Part shown: in pieces, positions 37,418 to 47,768 of the stretch
Layout: the number at the start of each line of letters is the position of its first letter
How positions within the stretch are numbered: position 1 is the first letter of the stretch
Assembly: GCF_001662305.1 (NCBI RefSeq)
Contig: NZ_BDEP01000017.1
Coordinates: 124,001 to 188,000 of the forward strand
DNA length: 64,000 nt
From: Halomonas caseinilytica
GTDB taxonomy: Bacteria; Pseudomonadota; Gammaproteobacteria; Pseudomonadales; Halomonadaceae
Reading direction: 5' to 3'
Translations under genes and position numbers: made by a program
Notes under the pieces: generated by a model
What the model saw: the letters and a program-made list of their open reading frames with translations, nothing else
Told to the model about the DNA's origin: nothing
Databases searched by the model: none

Positions 37418-38176
37418 ATGGCAGGTCACAGCAAGTGGGCCAACATCAAGCACCGCAAGGCCGCCCAGGATGCCAAGCGGGGCAAGATCTTCACCAAGCT
37501 GATTCGCGAGCTGACCGTGGCAGCACGCCACGGCGGCGCAGAGCCGGCCGACAACCCTCGACTGCGTGCGGCCATCGACAAGGCCCTGGCCAACAACATG
37601 ACCAAGGACACCATCCAGCGGGCGGTGGACCGGGGGGCCGGGAACACCGATGGAGACGACATGGAAGAGGTCGTCTACGAAGGCTATGGTCCCGAAGGAG
37701 TGGCCATGATGGTCGAGGCCATGACCGACAACCGTAACCGTACCGTCTCCGAGGTACGACACGCCTTCAACAAGCATGGTGGCAATCTCGGCACGACCGG
37801 TTCGGTGGCCTTCATGTTCCATCGCCAGGGGCGCTTGACGTTGCCGGAAGGCACGAGCGAGGAAGCCGCCATGGAGGCGACGCTGGAGGCCGAGCCCGAG
37901 GAGATCGAGACGCTCGAGAATGGTCGCCTGGAAGTCGTGACCACGCCGGACAGTTTCGGAGCGGTCAAGGATGCCCTGGTCGAAGCCGGCCTCGAACCGA
38001 CGGCCAGCGACGTCGGCCTGTATCCGGACAACTACGCCAGGATCGAGGATGTCGAACTGGGGCGGCGCATCATCACGCTGGTGGATCGCCTCGAGGATCT
38101 GGATGACGTGCAGAATGTTTACACCAATGCGGATTTCGCCGATGACATCATGGAGGCGCTGCACGACGATGTCTGA
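37418..38176 (+). CDS. yebC: YebC/PmpR-family protein
   Basis: A 252-residue protein of the YebC/TACO1 family. The hallmark N-terminus MAGHSKWANIKHRKAAQDAKRGKIFTKLIREL is complete, and GYGPEGVAMMVEAMTDNRNRTVSEVRHAFNKHGGNLG is the second signature. Members were described as transcriptional regulators. More recent work on the family points to relief of ribosome stalling at difficult sequences; I cannot tell which applies here. It sits just ahead of ruvC, the common arrangement, spaced 18 bp, so yebC-ruvC and probably ruvA-ruvB form an operon. Confidence 0.96.
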   Translation: MAGHSKWANIKHRKAAQDAKRGKIFTKLIRELTVAARHGGAEPADNPRLRAAIDKALANNMTKDTIQRAVDRGAGNTDGDDMEEVVYEGYGPEGVAMMVEAMTDNRNRTVSEVRHAFNKHGGNLGTTGSVAFMFHRQGRLTLPEGTSEEAAMEATLEAEPEEIETLENGRLEVVTTPDSFGAVKDALVEAGLEPTASDVGLYPDNYARIEDVELGRRIITLVDRLEDLDDVQNVYTNADFADDIMEALHDDV

Positions 38177-38194
38177 CACTGAAGGAAGCGGGCG

Positions 38195-38737
38195 ATGCTG
38201 ATCCTGGGGATCGATCCGGGGTCGCGGATCACGGGATATGGCGTGCTGGACGTCACCACGGCCACGCCGCGCTATGTCGCCAGTGGCTGTATCCGTACCC
38301 GTGGCGACGACCTGGCCCAGCGCCTGGCCCAGGTCTATGCCGGCATAAGCGAGCTGATCGGCGTGCATGGACCCGGCGAGTTCGCCATCGAGCAGGTGTT
38401 CATGGCCAAGAATGCCGATTCTGCCCTGAAGCTCGGGCAGGCCCGAGGAACGGCCATCGTCTGTGCCGCCAACCATGGCTTGCCGGTCAGCGAATATGGA
38501 CCGCGCCAGATCAAGCAGGCGGTGACCGGCAGCGGCGGGGCGGACAAGCTTCAGGTCCAGCACATGGTGACGGCCGTGCTGGGCCTGGACGGTTCTCCCC
38601 AGGCTGATGCGGCGGATGCCCTGGCGATTGCCCTGACGCATGCCCATGCGCGGTCGGGGCTGATCAACCGAGGCAGTTACGGAGGAGGACGTCGACGGGG
38701 AAAGGGAACATCCTGGCGGGATTTTCGACCTTCCTGA
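38195..38737 (+). CDS. ruvC: Holliday junction resolvase RuvC
   Basis: Endonuclease that cuts Holliday junctions symmetrically, working with RuvAB. It has 180 residues. The acidic active site is in place: D7 in [15 protein letters not shown], the Glu in [23 protein letters not shown], and the Asp pair in [17 protein letters not shown]. The C-terminus is slightly extended and basic ([17 protein letters not shown]) relative to some homologs. It starts 18 bp after yebC. RuvA follows after a 133-bp spacer, so the usual tight coupling to ruvA is loosened here. Confidence 0.97.
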   Translation: MLILGIDPGSRITGYGVLDVTTATPRYVASGCIRTRGDDLAQRLAQVYAGISELIGVHGPGEFAIEQVFMAKNADSALKLGQARGTAIVCAANHGLPVSEYGPRQIKQAVTGSGGADKLQVQHMVTAVLGLDGSPQADAADALAIALTHAHARSGLINRGSYGGGRRRGKGTSWRDFRPS

Positions 38738-38870
38738 TGTCGCGCATCGGCGACGTCCGAGGTGATGTCGAACGCCGTTCAAGCGGGCTGGCAAGCGGCC
38801 TGGGGGACCAGTATAGTGGTCGCGGCGCGTATCGCCGCGACGGATTCATGACCAAGGATTGTGACACGCC

Positions 38871-39482
38871 ATGATCGGACGCCTGCGAGGCACTCTGCTG
38901 GAAAAACAGCCGCCCTGGTTGGTGGTGGACGTGGCCGGGGTCGGCTACGAGCTTGAAGCCTCGATGACCACGTTGCTGGCATTGCCAGGCTGCAACGAGG
39001 AGGTGTCGCTGTACACTCATCTCAGCATTCGTGACGATGCCCACCTGCTGTATGGTTTCGCCCGGGAGCAGGAGCGCTCCCTGTTCCGCGCCCTGATCAA
39101 GGTCAACGGCATCGGCCCCAAGCTGGCTCTGGCGATCCTATCGGGCATGGACGAGGATGCCTTCATCCGCTGCGTGATGGATGACGACATCAAGGCCTTG
39201 ACTCGCTTGCCGGGCGTCGGCAAGAAAACCGCCGAGCGTCTGGTCATCGAAATGCGTGACCGTTTCCCGCATTGGCAGGACAGCATCGACGTTTCCACCG
39301 ACGACATCGGACGGGGAGCGGCGCCCCCGTCGCCGAAGGATCCGCTGGCCGATGCCGAGGCCGCCCTGGTCAGCCTGGGCTACAAGCCGTCGGAAGCTAC
39401 CCGCATGCTGTCCGGCCTCGAGGAAGAGGGCAGCACGGAAGCCATGATCAAGGCGGCGCTCGCGCGCCGGATGGCGGGCTGA
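38871..39482 (+). CDS. ruvA: Holliday junction branch migration protein RuvA
   Basis: Tetrameric Holliday-junction-binding protein that loads the RuvB motor, 203 residues. Domain I is the OB-like fold starting MIGRLRGTLLEKQPPWLVVDVAGVGYE. Domain II has two helix-hairpin-helix motifs (KVNGIGPKLALAIL and LPGVGKKTAERLVIEM). After a flexible linker, domain III ends the protein (DAEAALVSLGYKPSEATRMLSGL). RuvB begins 128 bp later. I see no strong promoter in the gap, so the two are probably co-transcribed. Confidence 0.98.
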   Translation: MIGRLRGTLLEKQPPWLVVDVAGVGYELEASMTTLLALPGCNEEVSLYTHLSIRDDAHLLYGFAREQERSLFRALIKVNGIGPKLALAILSGMDEDAFIRCVMDDDIKALTRLPGVGKKTAERLVIEMRDRFPHWQDSIDVSTDDIGRGAAPPSPKDPLADAEAALVSLGYKPSEATRMLSGLEEEGSTEAMIKAALARRMAG

Positions 39483-39610
39483 GACATGATTCCGAGCATT
39501 GACCGTGGCCAAGCCGGAGCAGAACGGCATCCGTTGCCGGAGGCCGATGCGCCGTGCCGTAATCGGCATGAGCCGACATTCGAGCCGCGTTTTCCCGAGG
39601 GAGGAGTCGC

Positions 39611-40633
39611 ATGCTGGAAACCGACCGACTGATCGGTGCCGAGACCCGGGAAGGCGAAGGGCGGCTCGATCATGCCATCCGTCCCCGACACCTGAGCGAC
39701 TACATCGGTCAGACGCGGGTGCGCGAACAGCTCGACATCTTCATCAGTGCCGCTCGCGGACGGGGCGAAAGCCTGGATCATACCCTGGTGTTCGGGCCGC
39801 CCGGCCTGGGCAAGACGACGCTCGCCAACATCATCGCCACCGAGATGGACGTGGGCCTCAAGGCCACCTCGGGGCCTGTCCTGGAGAAAGCCGGCGACCT
39901 GGCGGCGATGCTCACCAATCTGCAGCCTGGCGATGTGCTCTTCATCGACGAGATTCACCGGCTTTCCGCCGTGGTGGAGGAAGTTCTGTATCCGGCCATG
40001 GAGGATTTCCAGCTGGATATCGTCATCGGCGAGGGGCCGGCGGCCCGTTCGATCAAGCTCGACCTGCCGCCCTTCACCCTGGTCGGGGCCACTACCCGGG
40101 CGGGACTACTGACCTCACCGCTGCGCGATCGCTTCGGGATCGTCCAGCGTCTGGAGTTCTATTCCGTCGAGGAACTCACCGAGATCGTGACTCGCTCGGC
40201 GAAGCTGCTCGGCGTGCAAAGCGATGCTGACGGCGCCATGGAAGTGGCGCGACGTTCCCGGGGCACGCCGCGAATCGCCAATCGCCTGTTGCGTCGGGTA
40301 CGCGACTTCGCCGAGGTCCGGGGTGGTGGTCAGATCGATGCCAGGATCGCCGATCAGGCATTGAACATGCTGCATGTGGACCATCATGGCCTGGACCACA
40401 TGGACCGTCGCCTGCTGCTGGCGATGATCGAGAAGTTCGATGGAGGCCCTGTTGGTGTCGACTCCCTGGCCGCGGCCATCGGCGAGGAACGCGACACCAT
40501 CGAAGACGTCATTGAACCTTACCTGATTCAACAGGGACTGATGATGCGTACCGCGCGTGGACGTGTGGTGACCCGGCAGGCCTGGCAGCACTTCGGCCTG
40601 GCTCCGGACGACCAGGCGCCACGCCAAGACTGA
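39611..40633 (+). CDS. ruvB: Holliday junction branch migration ATPase RuvB
   Basis: AAA+ hexameric motor for branch migration, 340 residues. Walker A is [12 protein letters not shown] and Walker B is [11 protein letters not shown]. Sensor 1 lies in [20 protein letters not shown], and the arginine-finger and C-terminal winged-helix segment ([25 protein letters not shown]) are present. TolQ starts 20 bp after its stop, so Holliday-junction processing and Tol-Pal genes sit on one stretch. In several gammaproteobacteria the thioesterase ybgC lies between ruvB and tolQ; it is absent here. Confidence 0.98.
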   Translation: MLETDRLIGAETREGEGRLDHAIRPRHLSDYIGQTRVREQLDIFISAARGRGESLDHTLVFGPPGLGKTTLANIIATEMDVGLKATSGPVLEKAGDLAAMLTNLQPGDVLFIDEIHRLSAVVEEVLYPAMEDFQLDIVIGEGPAARSIKLDLPPFTLVGATTRAGLLTSPLRDRFGIVQRLEFYSVEELTEIVTRSAKLLGVQSDADGAMEVARRSRGTPRIANRLLRRVRDFAEVRGGGQIDARIADQALNMLHVDHHGLDHMDRRLLLAMIEKFDGGPVGVDSLAAAIGEERDTIEDVIEPYLIQQGLMMRTARGRVVTRQAWQHFGLAPDDQAPRQD

Positions 40634-40652
40634 TCAGCCAAGACCGACGAGG

Positions 40653-41348
40653 ATGCCCGTGAACGACGCCATGTCCATTCCCCACCTGATCATGAACGCC
40701 AGCGGCGTGGTCCAGGCCGTGATGCTGTTGCTGCTGATCGGCTCGCTGCTGTCCTGGGTGGTGATCTTCCAGCGTAGCTTCGTGATGCGCCGTGCGCGCA
40801 AGGCGCATCGTGAATTCGAGGACCGCTTCTGGTCCGGAGTCGACCTCAACGAACTGTATCGGGAAACGCCGGTGGAGCAAGAAACCCTGGGAACCGAACA
40901 CATCTTCCGGGCCGGTTTTCGCGAGTTCAATCGACTGCTGCCCAAGACCCGGAGCCCCCAGGCGATTCTCGATGGTGTCCAGCGCAGCATGCGCGTGGCC
41001 TGGTCGCGAGAAGAGGATCGGCTCAATCTGCACCTGGTCTTTCTGGCCACCGTGGCCTCGTCCAGTCCCTATATCGGCCTGTTCGGCACCGTATGGGGCA
41101 TCATGGGCTCCTTCCAGTCACTGTCCATGGCCCAGCAGGCTACGCTGACCACGGTCGCGCCCTGGATCGCCGAGGCGTTGATCGCCACCGCCATGGGGCT
41201 GTTCGCGGCCATCCCGGCGGTGATCTTCTACAATCGCCTGTCCGCCGAGTCATCTCGTCTGCTGGGCAAGTACGAGGATTTCGCCGAGGAATTCCATTCC
41301 ATCCTGCACCGCAACCTGCAGGGTCGCGGCGAAACGACCGAAGGCTGA
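40653..41348 (+). CDS. tolQ: Tol-Pal system protein TolQ
   Basis: Inner-membrane proton-channel subunit of the Tol-Pal system, homologous to ExbB and MotA, 231 residues. There are three transmembrane segments: about 18-38 ([22 protein letters not shown]), and two closer to the C-terminus around [19 protein letters not shown] and [28 protein letters not shown] directly abuts the ATG at 40653 and is better placed (6 bases) for an in-frame GTG at 40659, so the true start may be six bases later. It is the first gene of the tolQRAB-pal-cpoB series. Confidence 0.96.
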   Translation: MPVNDAMSIPHLIMNASGVVQAVMLLLLIGSLLSWVVIFQRSFVMRRARKAHREFEDRFWSGVDLNELYRETPVEQETLGTEHIFRAGFREFNRLLPKTRSPQAILDGVQRSMRVAWSREEDRLNLHLVFLATVASSSPYIGLFGTVWGIMGSFQSLSMAQQATLTTVAPWIAEALIATAMGLFAAIPAVIFYNRLSAESSRLLGKYEDFAEEFHSILHRNLQGRGETTEG

Positions 41349-41360
41349 GGGAGAGACGTC

Positions 41361-41801
<441 letters not shown>

Positions 41802-41810
41802 GGAACCATC

Positions 41811-42785
41811 ATGGCCAGACAGCATCGACGCGTGGGCTATGGCCTGCCGACCCTGCTCGCCATCGCCCTGCACCTGGGCATTCTGGTGGTCAGCGTGATT
41901 CGCTTCCCTTCGGCGGAGAGCGAGCCGCCGAGCCAATCCATCGTGCAGGCCACGCTGGTCAGTACCGAAACGACCACCGATCAAGCCCAGCGGGCCACCG
42001 AGCCTCAGGCGTCGTCACAGGCTGACGAGACCTCGGAAGATGAGGCTTCCCGCGAGGCCGAGGAAGCGGAAGCGCAACGTCAACGCGAGGCTGAAGAGCA
42101 GCGTCAACGCGAAGCCGAACGCCAGCGCCAGGCCGAGCAGGAACGTGCCGAGGCTCTCGAAGCGGCCCAGGCCGCCGCCGAGGAAGCCGAGCGCCGAGCG
42201 GAGGAGGCAAGGGCTCAGGCCGAACGTCGGGAACAGCAAGAAGCCGAACGTCAGCGCCAGGCGGAGGAAGAGGCACGTCGGCAGCGCGAGGCCGAAGAGC
42301 AGCGTCGACGTGAGGAAGAAGCCGAACGCCAGCGCCAGGCAGAGGAAGAGGCACGTCGGCAGCGTGAGGCCGAAGAGCAGCGTCGACGTGAGGAAGAAGC
42401 CGCGCAGCGTGCCGCCGAAGCGGCCCGGAACAGTCTCGATCGTGCCATCGCCGGTGAGGCCGAAGCGGCGGCCAATGCCGAGCAAGCCCAGCAAGCGGCC
42501 AACGGCTTCATCAATCTCGTTCGGCAGGCCGTCGAGCAGGCCTGGGTGATTCCACCCAACGTGCCCGACAATGCCAATGCCCTGGTCGCGATTCGTCTGG
42601 GGCCATCCGGTGAAGTCTTCTCTGCCAGCATCGCGCGCAGCAGCGGCAACAGCGCGTTTGATCGCGCGGCGATCCAGGCGGTGGAGTCTGCTGCACCATT
42701 TTCCGAGTTGCGTGAATTGCCCGCATCGGTCCAGCGGGACTATCGTGAGTTCAATCTCAACTTCCGTCCGGGGGACATTCGCTGA
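41811..42785 (+). CDS. tolA: Tol-Pal system protein TolA
   Basis: Trans-periplasmic linker of the Tol-Pal system, 324 residues. An N-terminal transmembrane helix ([20 protein letters not shown], about 9-28) is followed by a very long Ala/Glu/Arg/Gln-rich helix from about 50 to 210, then a C-terminal domain III (TSLD..., about 215-324) that contacts Pal and TolB. The helical part contains two tandem 78-bp copies encoding an identical 26-residue repeat (42243-42398). Its stop codon TGA overlaps the tolB ATG by one base. Confidence 0.95.
   Translation: MARQHRRVGYGLPTLLAIALHLGILVVSVIRFPSAESEPPSQSIVQATLVSTETTTDQAQRATEPQASSQADETSEDEASREAEEAEAQRQREAEEQRQREAERQRQAEQERAEALEAAQAAAEEAERRAEEARAQAERREQQEAERQRQAEEEARRQREAEEQRRREEEAERQRQAEEEARRQREAEEQRRREEEAAQRAAEAARNSLDRAIAGEAEAAANAEQAQQAANGFINLVRQAVEQAWVIPPNVPDNANALVAIRLGPSGEVFSASIARSSGNSAFDRAAIQAVESAAPFSELRELPASVQRDYREFNLNFRPGDIR
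42243..42398 (+). repeat. Two tandem 78-bp copies inside tolA
   Basis: Bases 42243-42320 and 42321-42398 differ at only about three positions, all synonymous. Each encodes [20 protein letters not shown] plus RRREEE. This looks like a recent in-frame duplication that lengthened the TolA coiled helix by 26 residues. Confidence 0.85.
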
Positions 42786-44074
42786 TGAGAGCCTTGATGA
42801 CCACTTGGCTGACGGCACTGCTGCTGTTGTGCGCGCCGCTTGCCCAAGCCGAACTGACCATCGATATTACCCGTGGCAATGAACAGGCCACGCCCATCGC
42901 GGTGGTGCCGTTCGCCAATGAAGGCGCCAGCCTGCCCGAAGACCTGGCCCAGATCGTCGCCGATGACCTCGAGCGCAGTGGCTATTTCGATCCCCTCGAG
43001 CGTGAGGCGATGTTCGAGCAGCCTTCCAGCAGCGACGAGGTGCGCTACGGTGACTGGAAGGCCCTGGATACCCGCTACATGGTGGTGGGGCGTGTCTCCC
43101 GCGAAGGAGAGGGAGTGCGCGTGCGCTACGAGCTGATGGACGTCAGCGGTGAATCCCGCATGCTGGGCGAGACCGTGACTGCCAATCCCGATCAGCTGCG
43201 GGCAGCCGCACACCGCATCAGCGACCAGGTGTTCGAAGCGATCACCGGTATTCGTGGCGCCTTTTCCACGCGCATCGCCTATGTCACCTCCGAGGGTGTC
43301 GGCGATGACATGTCGTTCAAGCTGTTCGTTGCCGACGCCGACGGCCACAACAGCCAGCAGGCGCTGAGCTCCGATGAGCCGATCATGTCACCAGCCTGGT
43401 CGCCGGACGGCCGCAAGCTGGCCTATGTGTCGTTCGAGGGTGAACGCCCGGCGATCTACGTCCAGGAAGTCAGCAGCGGTCGGCGCGTGAAGTTGACGTC
43501 CTTCGAGGGGTTGAACAGTGCACCGAGTTGGTCGCCGGACGGCCGCAAGCTGGCCATGGCGCTGTCCCGCGACGGGCAGCCGGAAATCTATACCATCGAC
43601 ATCGGTTCGCGTGACCTGCAGCGGATTACCAACAGCCCTAGCATCGAGACCGAGCCGTCCTGGTCGCCGGATGGCCGTAGCCTGATCTACACCTCGGATC
43701 GCAGCGGTGGCCCTCAGATCTATCGTCAGGCGCTAGGTGGCGGAGACCCCGAACGCCTGACCTACACCGGCAACTACAATGCCCGGGCAAGGTTTGCGCC
43801 GGACGGTGAGGCGATCTTCCTGATCCACAAGGGCAACAATGGCTATCAGGTCGCCCGGCAAGATCTGGACAGCGGCCGACTGGTCGAACTCAGCGATGCC
43901 CGGCAAGCCGAGTCGCCCAGTGTCGCACCGAATGGCACCATGGTAATCTTCGCCACCCAGCAGGGAAGTCGTGGTGTGCTGGGGGCCGTATCCGCGGATG
44001 GACGCGCCTCGTTCCGTCTGCCCGCGGCCCAGGGTGATGTGCGCGAACCCGCGTGGTCACCGTTTCTGAACTGA
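42785..44074 (+). CDS. tolB: Tol-Pal system beta-propeller protein TolB
   Basis: Periplasmic protein linking Pal and TolA, 429 residues. A signal peptide ends at about residue 22 ([13 protein letters not shown]). An N-terminal domain precedes a six-bladed beta-propeller with repeated [13 protein letters not shown] / [13 protein letters not shown] strands. The DNA of two blades is identical over more than 20 bases (near 43398 and 43531), reflecting blade duplication. Its ATG overlaps the tolA stop (ATGA). Pal begins 28 bp downstream. Confidence 0.97.
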   Translation: MRALMTTWLTALLLLCAPLAQAELTIDITRGNEQATPIAVVPFANEGASLPEDLAQIVADDLERSGYFDPLEREAMFEQPSSSDEVRYGDWKALDTRYMVVGRVSREGEGVRVRYELMDVSGESRMLGETVTANPDQLRAAAHRISDQVFEAITGIRGAFSTRIAYVTSEGVGDDMSFKLFVADADGHNSQQALSSDEPIMSPAWSPDGRKLAYVSFEGERPAIYVQEVSSGRRVKLTSFEGLNSAPSWSPDGRKLAMALSRDGQPEIYTIDIGSRDLQRITNSPSIETEPSWSPDGRSLIYTSDRSGGPQIYRQALGGGDPERLTYTGNYNARARFAPDGEAIFLIHKGNNGYQVARQDLDSGRLVELSDARQAESPSVAPNGTMVIFATQQGSRGVLGAVSADGRASFRLPAAQGDVREPAWSPFLN

Positions 44075-44102
44075 TCGATCCAGTAGCGCAAGGAGTCCTA
44101 CG

Positions 44103-44642
44103 ATGCAACTCAAGCCCTATGCCCGGTCCTTGGCCGTCGCTTTCTCCCTGGCTTTCGTGGCCGGGTGCTCCAGCACCGGTGGCACTCAGGACGGCTCCAT
44201 GTCCGGTAGTGGAAGTGGTAGCGGTAGTGGTGCCGGCACCAGTGGCACCGGCACCGGCCAGGTCAGCGGTAGCGGCCTGAGCGACGGTTCCGGTCAGATG
44301 GCCGACTCCCGCATTCCCGAGGTGCGGACCATCTACTTCGCCTTCGACAGCGATGCTATCCGTCCCGAGTTCCAGTCGGTACTGAATGCGCACGCCCGTT
44401 TCCTGCGCAACAACCCCGATGCCAACGTGGTCCTTCAAGGACACACCGACGAACGCGGCACCCGTGAATACAACCTCGCCCTCGGCGAGCGTCGTGCCGG
44501 TGCCGTCGAAGAGTTCCTGAGCGTGGAAGGCGTGTCCCCGTCGCAAGTGGAAGTCGTGAGCTATGGCGAGGAACGTCCCGCCGCGCGTGGCAGCAACGAG
44601 GAAGCCTACGCCCAGAATCGTCGGGTCGTCTTCGCCTACTGA
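44103..44642 (+). CDS. pal: Peptidoglycan-associated lipoprotein Pal
   Basis: Outer-membrane lipoprotein that tethers the membrane to peptidoglycan, 179 residues. The signal peptide ends in the lipobox FVAGC (C22). A long Gly/Ser/Thr linker (about 25-62, with SGSGSGSGAGTSGTGTG) is followed by an OmpA-C domain (about 75-179). That domain has YFAFDSDAIRPEF and the peptidoglycan-binding pattern LQGHTDERGTREYNLALGERRA. The linker is longer and more Gly-Ser-rich than in E. coli Pal. It is part of the tol operon. Confidence 0.97.
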   Translation: MQLKPYARSLAVAFSLAFVAGCSSTGGTQDGSMSGSGSGSGSGAGTSGTGTGQVSGSGLSDGSGQMADSRIPEVRTIYFAFDSDAIRPEFQSVLNAHARFLRNNPDANVVLQGHTDERGTREYNLALGERRAGAVEEFLSVEGVSPSQVEVVSYGEERPAARGSNEEAYAQNRRVVFAY

Positions 44643-44725
44643 GCCGACGCCGAAAAGATGCGGTGTGAAGCGCGCAAGCGCTTCCCCGCACGGCCCCGAC
44701 GACATCCGCGACGAGGGGATACGCG

Positions 44726-45523
44726 ATGAGACAAGGTCTCAAACGACTGTGCACGCTGGGCATCTTCGGACTGCCGTTGGCCGTGAGTTTGCCAGCCGTG
44801 GCCCAGCAACCGGTGGTCAGGGATCTGTCCGCCGGTAACAGCAATTTCTACGACCAGGCCGCTACTCGCGAGGAGGCCGGCGGCAGCCTGGTGCTGTTCA
44901 ACCGGGTGCAACGCAATCAGGAAGAGCTGCGCCGTCTGCGAGGCCAGGTCGAGGAGCTGCGTTATCAACTGGAGCAACTGCGCAAGCAGACCCGCCAGCA
45001 ATACATGGACATCGAGGATCGTCTGACGAGTGCTGAAGCCGGTGCTTCATCCTCTGCAAGCAGCGAGCCCTCGCCTGATGCATCGAGCGCACGGGATGCA
45101 GCGGCCGCCTCCTCATCATCGTCGGGTGCCAGTGCCGGCAATGATGCCGCCGGTCGCGAAGCCTATCAGGCCGCCTTTGCCAAGGTTCAGGACCGGGATT
45201 TCGGTGCTGCCAGGCAGGCCTTCGAGGACTTCATCGAGCAGTATCCTGACAGTGATCTGACCGCCAACGCCCATTACTGGCTCGGTGAGCTCCACTCCGC
45301 GGAATCCGAGCTGGATGCCGCAGCAGAGGCCTTCCGTCGTGTCATCGAGGACTTTCCCGATAGCAACAAGGTGCCGGATGCTCTCTACAAGCTGGGGCTG
45401 CTCAAGGCGCGTCAGGGCGATCCTGAGGGCAGTCGTGAGCTGCTCGACCGGGTGCAGGAAGAGTTCCCGGACAGCAGTGCCGCCAGTCTTGCCGACGATT
45501 TCCTCAGGCAATCGGGCAACTGA
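44726..45523 (+). CDS. cpoB: Cell division coordinator CpoB (YbgF)
   Basis: Periplasmic TPR protein that coordinates peptidoglycan synthesis with Tol-Pal-driven outer-membrane constriction, 265 residues. A signal peptide ends about residue 26 (LPAVAQQ). Next come an N-terminal coiled-coil trimerisation segment (about 55-90, RNQEELRRLRGQVEELRYQLEQL), a Ser/Ala linker, and C-terminal TPR repeats (YQAAFAKVQDRDFGAARQAFEDFIEQYP, then AHYWLGELHSAE). It ends the Tol-Pal gene set. Confidence 0.94.
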   Translation: MRQGLKRLCTLGIFGLPLAVSLPAVAQQPVVRDLSAGNSNFYDQAATREEAGGSLVLFNRVQRNQEELRRLRGQVEELRYQLEQLRKQTRQQYMDIEDRLTSAEAGASSSASSEPSPDASSARDAAAASSSSSGASAGNDAAGREAYQAAFAKVQDRDFGAARQAFEDFIEQYPDSDLTANAHYWLGELHSAESELDAAAEAFRRVIEDFPDSNKVPDALYKLGLLKARQGDPEGSRELLDRVQEEFPDSSAASLADDFLRQSGN

Positions 45524-45540
45524 CCCCAGCGAGGTGAGCC

Positions 45541-46305
45541 ATGATGCCCTGCAAGATCGATTATGCGCCGGCCGATGATCTGCTCGCCGATCGTGTCATT
45601 CTCGTGACCGGCGCCGGTGATGGCATCGGACGAGCGGCTGCCCTGAGCTATGCCCGCCATGGTGCCACCGTGATCCTGCTTGGCCGAACCATTGCCAAGC
45701 TGGAGAGCGTCTACGACGAGATCGAGGCAGCGGGAGGGCCGCAGCCAGCGATCTTCCCGCTCAACTTCGAGGGGGCGACGCTCAAGGACTTCCACGACAT
45801 GGCCGAGACGCTTGATGGTGAGTTCGGTCGTTTGGATGGCATCCTGCACAACGCCGGCCTGCTGGGACGCATCACGCCCTTCGAGCAGTACGACCCGGCC
45901 CTGTGGGAGCAGGTCATGCAGGTCAACGTCAACGGTCCCTTGTGGATGACCCAGGCGCTGTTGCCCCTGCTGCGTGCTTCCCGGGACGCCTCGGTGATTT
46001 TCACCTCGTCGAGTGTCGGGCGACGTGGGCGTGCCTACTGGGGAGCCTACTCGGTCTCGAAGTTCGCTACCGAGGGCTTCGTGGAGGTGCTGGCCGAGGA
46101 GGTCGAGCATCTTGGCAGCCTGCGCGTCAATAGTCTCAACCCCGGTGCGACCCGCACCGCCATGCGCAAGGCCGCCTACCCGGGCGAAGATCCCATGACC
46201 CTGCGGACTCCCGAGGACATCATGCCCACCTACCTGTGGCTGATGGGGCCGGACAGTCGCGGTCACAACGGCGAGAAATTCGACGCCCAACCGCCACGCA
46301 CCTGA
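45541..46305 (+). CDS. yciK: SDR-family oxidoreductase YciK-like
   Basis: Short-chain dehydrogenase of 254 residues. The cofactor motif TGAGDGIG (about 23-30) and the Ser-Tyr-Lys catalytic set (SSSVGRRGRAYWGAYSVSKFA) are intact; HNAG replaces the usual NNAG, as in YciK. The sequence matches E. coli YciK, an orphan SDR of unknown substrate. It is convergent with mupP, and the yciK/mupP/ubiG neighbourhood is known from pseudomonads, where the order is ubiG-mupP-yciK on one strand. Here yciK is on the opposite strand, 18 bp after cpoB. Confidence 0.88.
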   Translation: MMPCKIDYAPADDLLADRVILVTGAGDGIGRAAALSYARHGATVILLGRTIAKLESVYDEIEAAGGPQPAIFPLNFEGATLKDFHDMAETLDGEFGRLDGILHNAGLLGRITPFEQYDPALWEQVMQVNVNGPLWMTQALLPLLRASRDASVIFTSSSVGRRGRAYWGAYSVSKFATEGFVEVLAEEVEHLGSLRVNSLNPGATRTAMRKAAYPGEDPMTLRTPEDIMPTYLWLMGPDSRGHNGEKFDAQPPRT

Positions 46306-46362
46306 CGATGCATCGGGTCGGAGTGGCAGGCGGCGTTCGGCTTGCCACTATTCGGTTTGCCA

Positions 46363-47043
46363 CTATGGGTCGAGGTCGACATGACGCAGCAGATACCCGG
46401 TCAACTCCTCGGCGGTATCGACGCATAGATCCGCCGACCAGTCACGGTGATCGTTTTCCACTTCCATGTAGCCGTATCCCACCGCCACGGCGGTCATGCC
46501 GGCGGCGTGCGCGGCCTCGATGTCACGCCGATGGTCGCCGACATACCAGCAGCGTTCAGGCTCTACGCCGAGACGACGTGCCGCTTCGTGAAGTGGCGCC
46601 GGATCGGGTTTTTTTACCGGTAGATCGTCGGCACACAACAGGACGTCAGGGCGCAGGCCGAGTTCGGCCACCAAGGGAGCAGCGTAGGCTCGGGGCTTGT
46701 TGGTGACGATGCCCCAGGGGCGTCCGGCCTGTATCCAGGTGTCGAGCAAGTGCTCCAGGGGTGGAAAAACGTGGCTTTCCATGGCCACGGCCTCGCCATA
46801 CCGGGCCAGCAGGAAATCCCGTGCGGCTGCGTGATCCGGGTGATCTTTCTCGAAGCCAAGCGCCAGGGTTACCAGGGCACTGCCGCCATTGGACACTTGG
46901 GAGCGGATCGCTGGATAGGGCAGGGCCGACATCCCGTGATGGGCTCTCAAGGCGTTGGTGGCCCGAGCCAGGTCCGGGGCGGTATCCACCAAGGTGCCGT
47001 CCAGGTCGAAGAGCAGGGCCTCGGGCGTCGGCAGGGACGGCAT
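46363..47043 (-). CDS. mupP: HAD-family phosphatase, MupP (N-acetylmuramic acid 6-phosphate phosphatase)-like
   Basis: HAD-superfamily phosphatase of 226 residues with the DLDGTLVDT catalytic motif (about 13-21), GIVTNKP (motif II) and YVGDHRRDIEAAHAAGM (motif IV). General resemblance is to phosphoglycolate phosphatase. Its place directly after ubiG, with yciK next door, matches MupP of pseudomonads, which removes phosphate from MurNAc 6-phosphate in the cell-wall recycling bypass to UDP-MurNAc. The ATG at 47043 overlaps the ubiG stop (ATGA). The MupP call rests mainly on synteny; Gph is the alternative. Confidence 0.78.
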   Translation of the reverse strand: MPSLPTPEALLFDLDGTLVDTAPDLARATNALRAHHGMSALPYPAIRSQVSNGGSALVTLALGFEKDHPDHAAARDFLLARYGEAVAMESHVFPPLEHLLDTWIQAGRPWGIVTNKPRAYAAPLVAELGLRPDVLLCADDLPVKKPDPAPLHEAARRLGVEPERCWYVGDHRRDIEAAHAAGMTAVAVGYGYMEVENDHRDWSADLCVDTAEELTGYLLRHVDLDP

Positions 47044-47768
47044 CACGACGCCTCCCGCCGACAATGCATGAGATAGTTGACCGAGACGTCGTTGGCCGAC
47101 AGCCGATAGCGACGCGTCAGCGGCTGGTAGGTGAGGCCAGTCTGTTCACGGACCTCGAGTCCGGCCTCCCGGGCCCAGGCGGCAAGTTCAGACGGGCGGA
47201 TGAATCTGGCGTAATCGTGGGTTCCTCGGGGGAGCATCCGCAACAGGTACTCGGCACCGATCACTGCCAGCGCATAGGCCTTGGGGTGGCGATTGATGGT
47301 CGAGAAGAAGAGGTGTCCACCCGGCTTGACCAGCTTGGCACAGGCCCGCACGACAGACGCCGGGTCGGGAACGTGTTCGAGCATTTCCAGGCAGGTGACG
47401 ATATCGAACTCACCTGGGTGCTGTTCGGCCATGGCTTCGACACTGACGCATCGATAGTCGACCTCGACGCCCGATTGTTCGGCGTGGCGGCGAGCCACGG
47501 CAAGCGGCGCCTCGCCCAGATCGATGCCAGTCACACTGCCGCCTCGATGCGCCATGGCCTCGGCCAGGATGCCGCCACCGCAACCCACATCGATCACTTG
47601 TCGTCCGGCCAGCCCTGCCCGGGCGTCGATGAAATCGAGGCGTAGCGGATTGATGTCGTGCAGCGGCTTGAATTCGCCGGTGGGATCCCACCAGCGATCG
47701 GCCAGGGCCTCGAACTTGGCGATCTCCGCCGCGTCGACGTTATCCGTGCGGGACTGGCTTGCCGTCAT
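47043..47768 (-). CDS. ubiG: Ubiquinone biosynthesis O-methyltransferase UbiG
   Basis: SAM-dependent methyltransferase carrying out both O-methylations in ubiquinone synthesis, 241 residues. [38 protein letters not shown] is the family N-terminus. The SAM motif is [16 protein letters not shown], followed by EMLEHVPDP (post-I/II). ATG 47768 is preceded by GGAGAGG; ATG 47780 is an alternative. It overlaps mupP by ATGA coupling and is divergent from galU, with a 146-bp regulatory gap. Confidence 0.96.
   Translation of the reverse strand: MTASQSRTDNVDAAEIAKFEALADRWWDPTGEFKPLHDINPLRLDFIDARAGLAGRQVIDVGCGGGILAEAMAHRGGSVTGIDLGEAPLAVARRHAEQSGVEVDYRCVSVEAMAEQHPGEFDIVTCLEMLEHVPDPASVVRACAKLVKPGGHLFFSTINRHPKAYALAVIGAEYLLRMLPRGTHDYARFIRPSELAAWAREAGLEVREQTGLTYQPLTRRYRLSANDVSVNYLMHCRREAS

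Noticed and set aside
42015..42818. 267-codon minus-strand frame antisense to tolA
   Set aside because: Mirror of the repetitive TolA coding sequence, giving Leu/Phe-rich repeats with no independent support.
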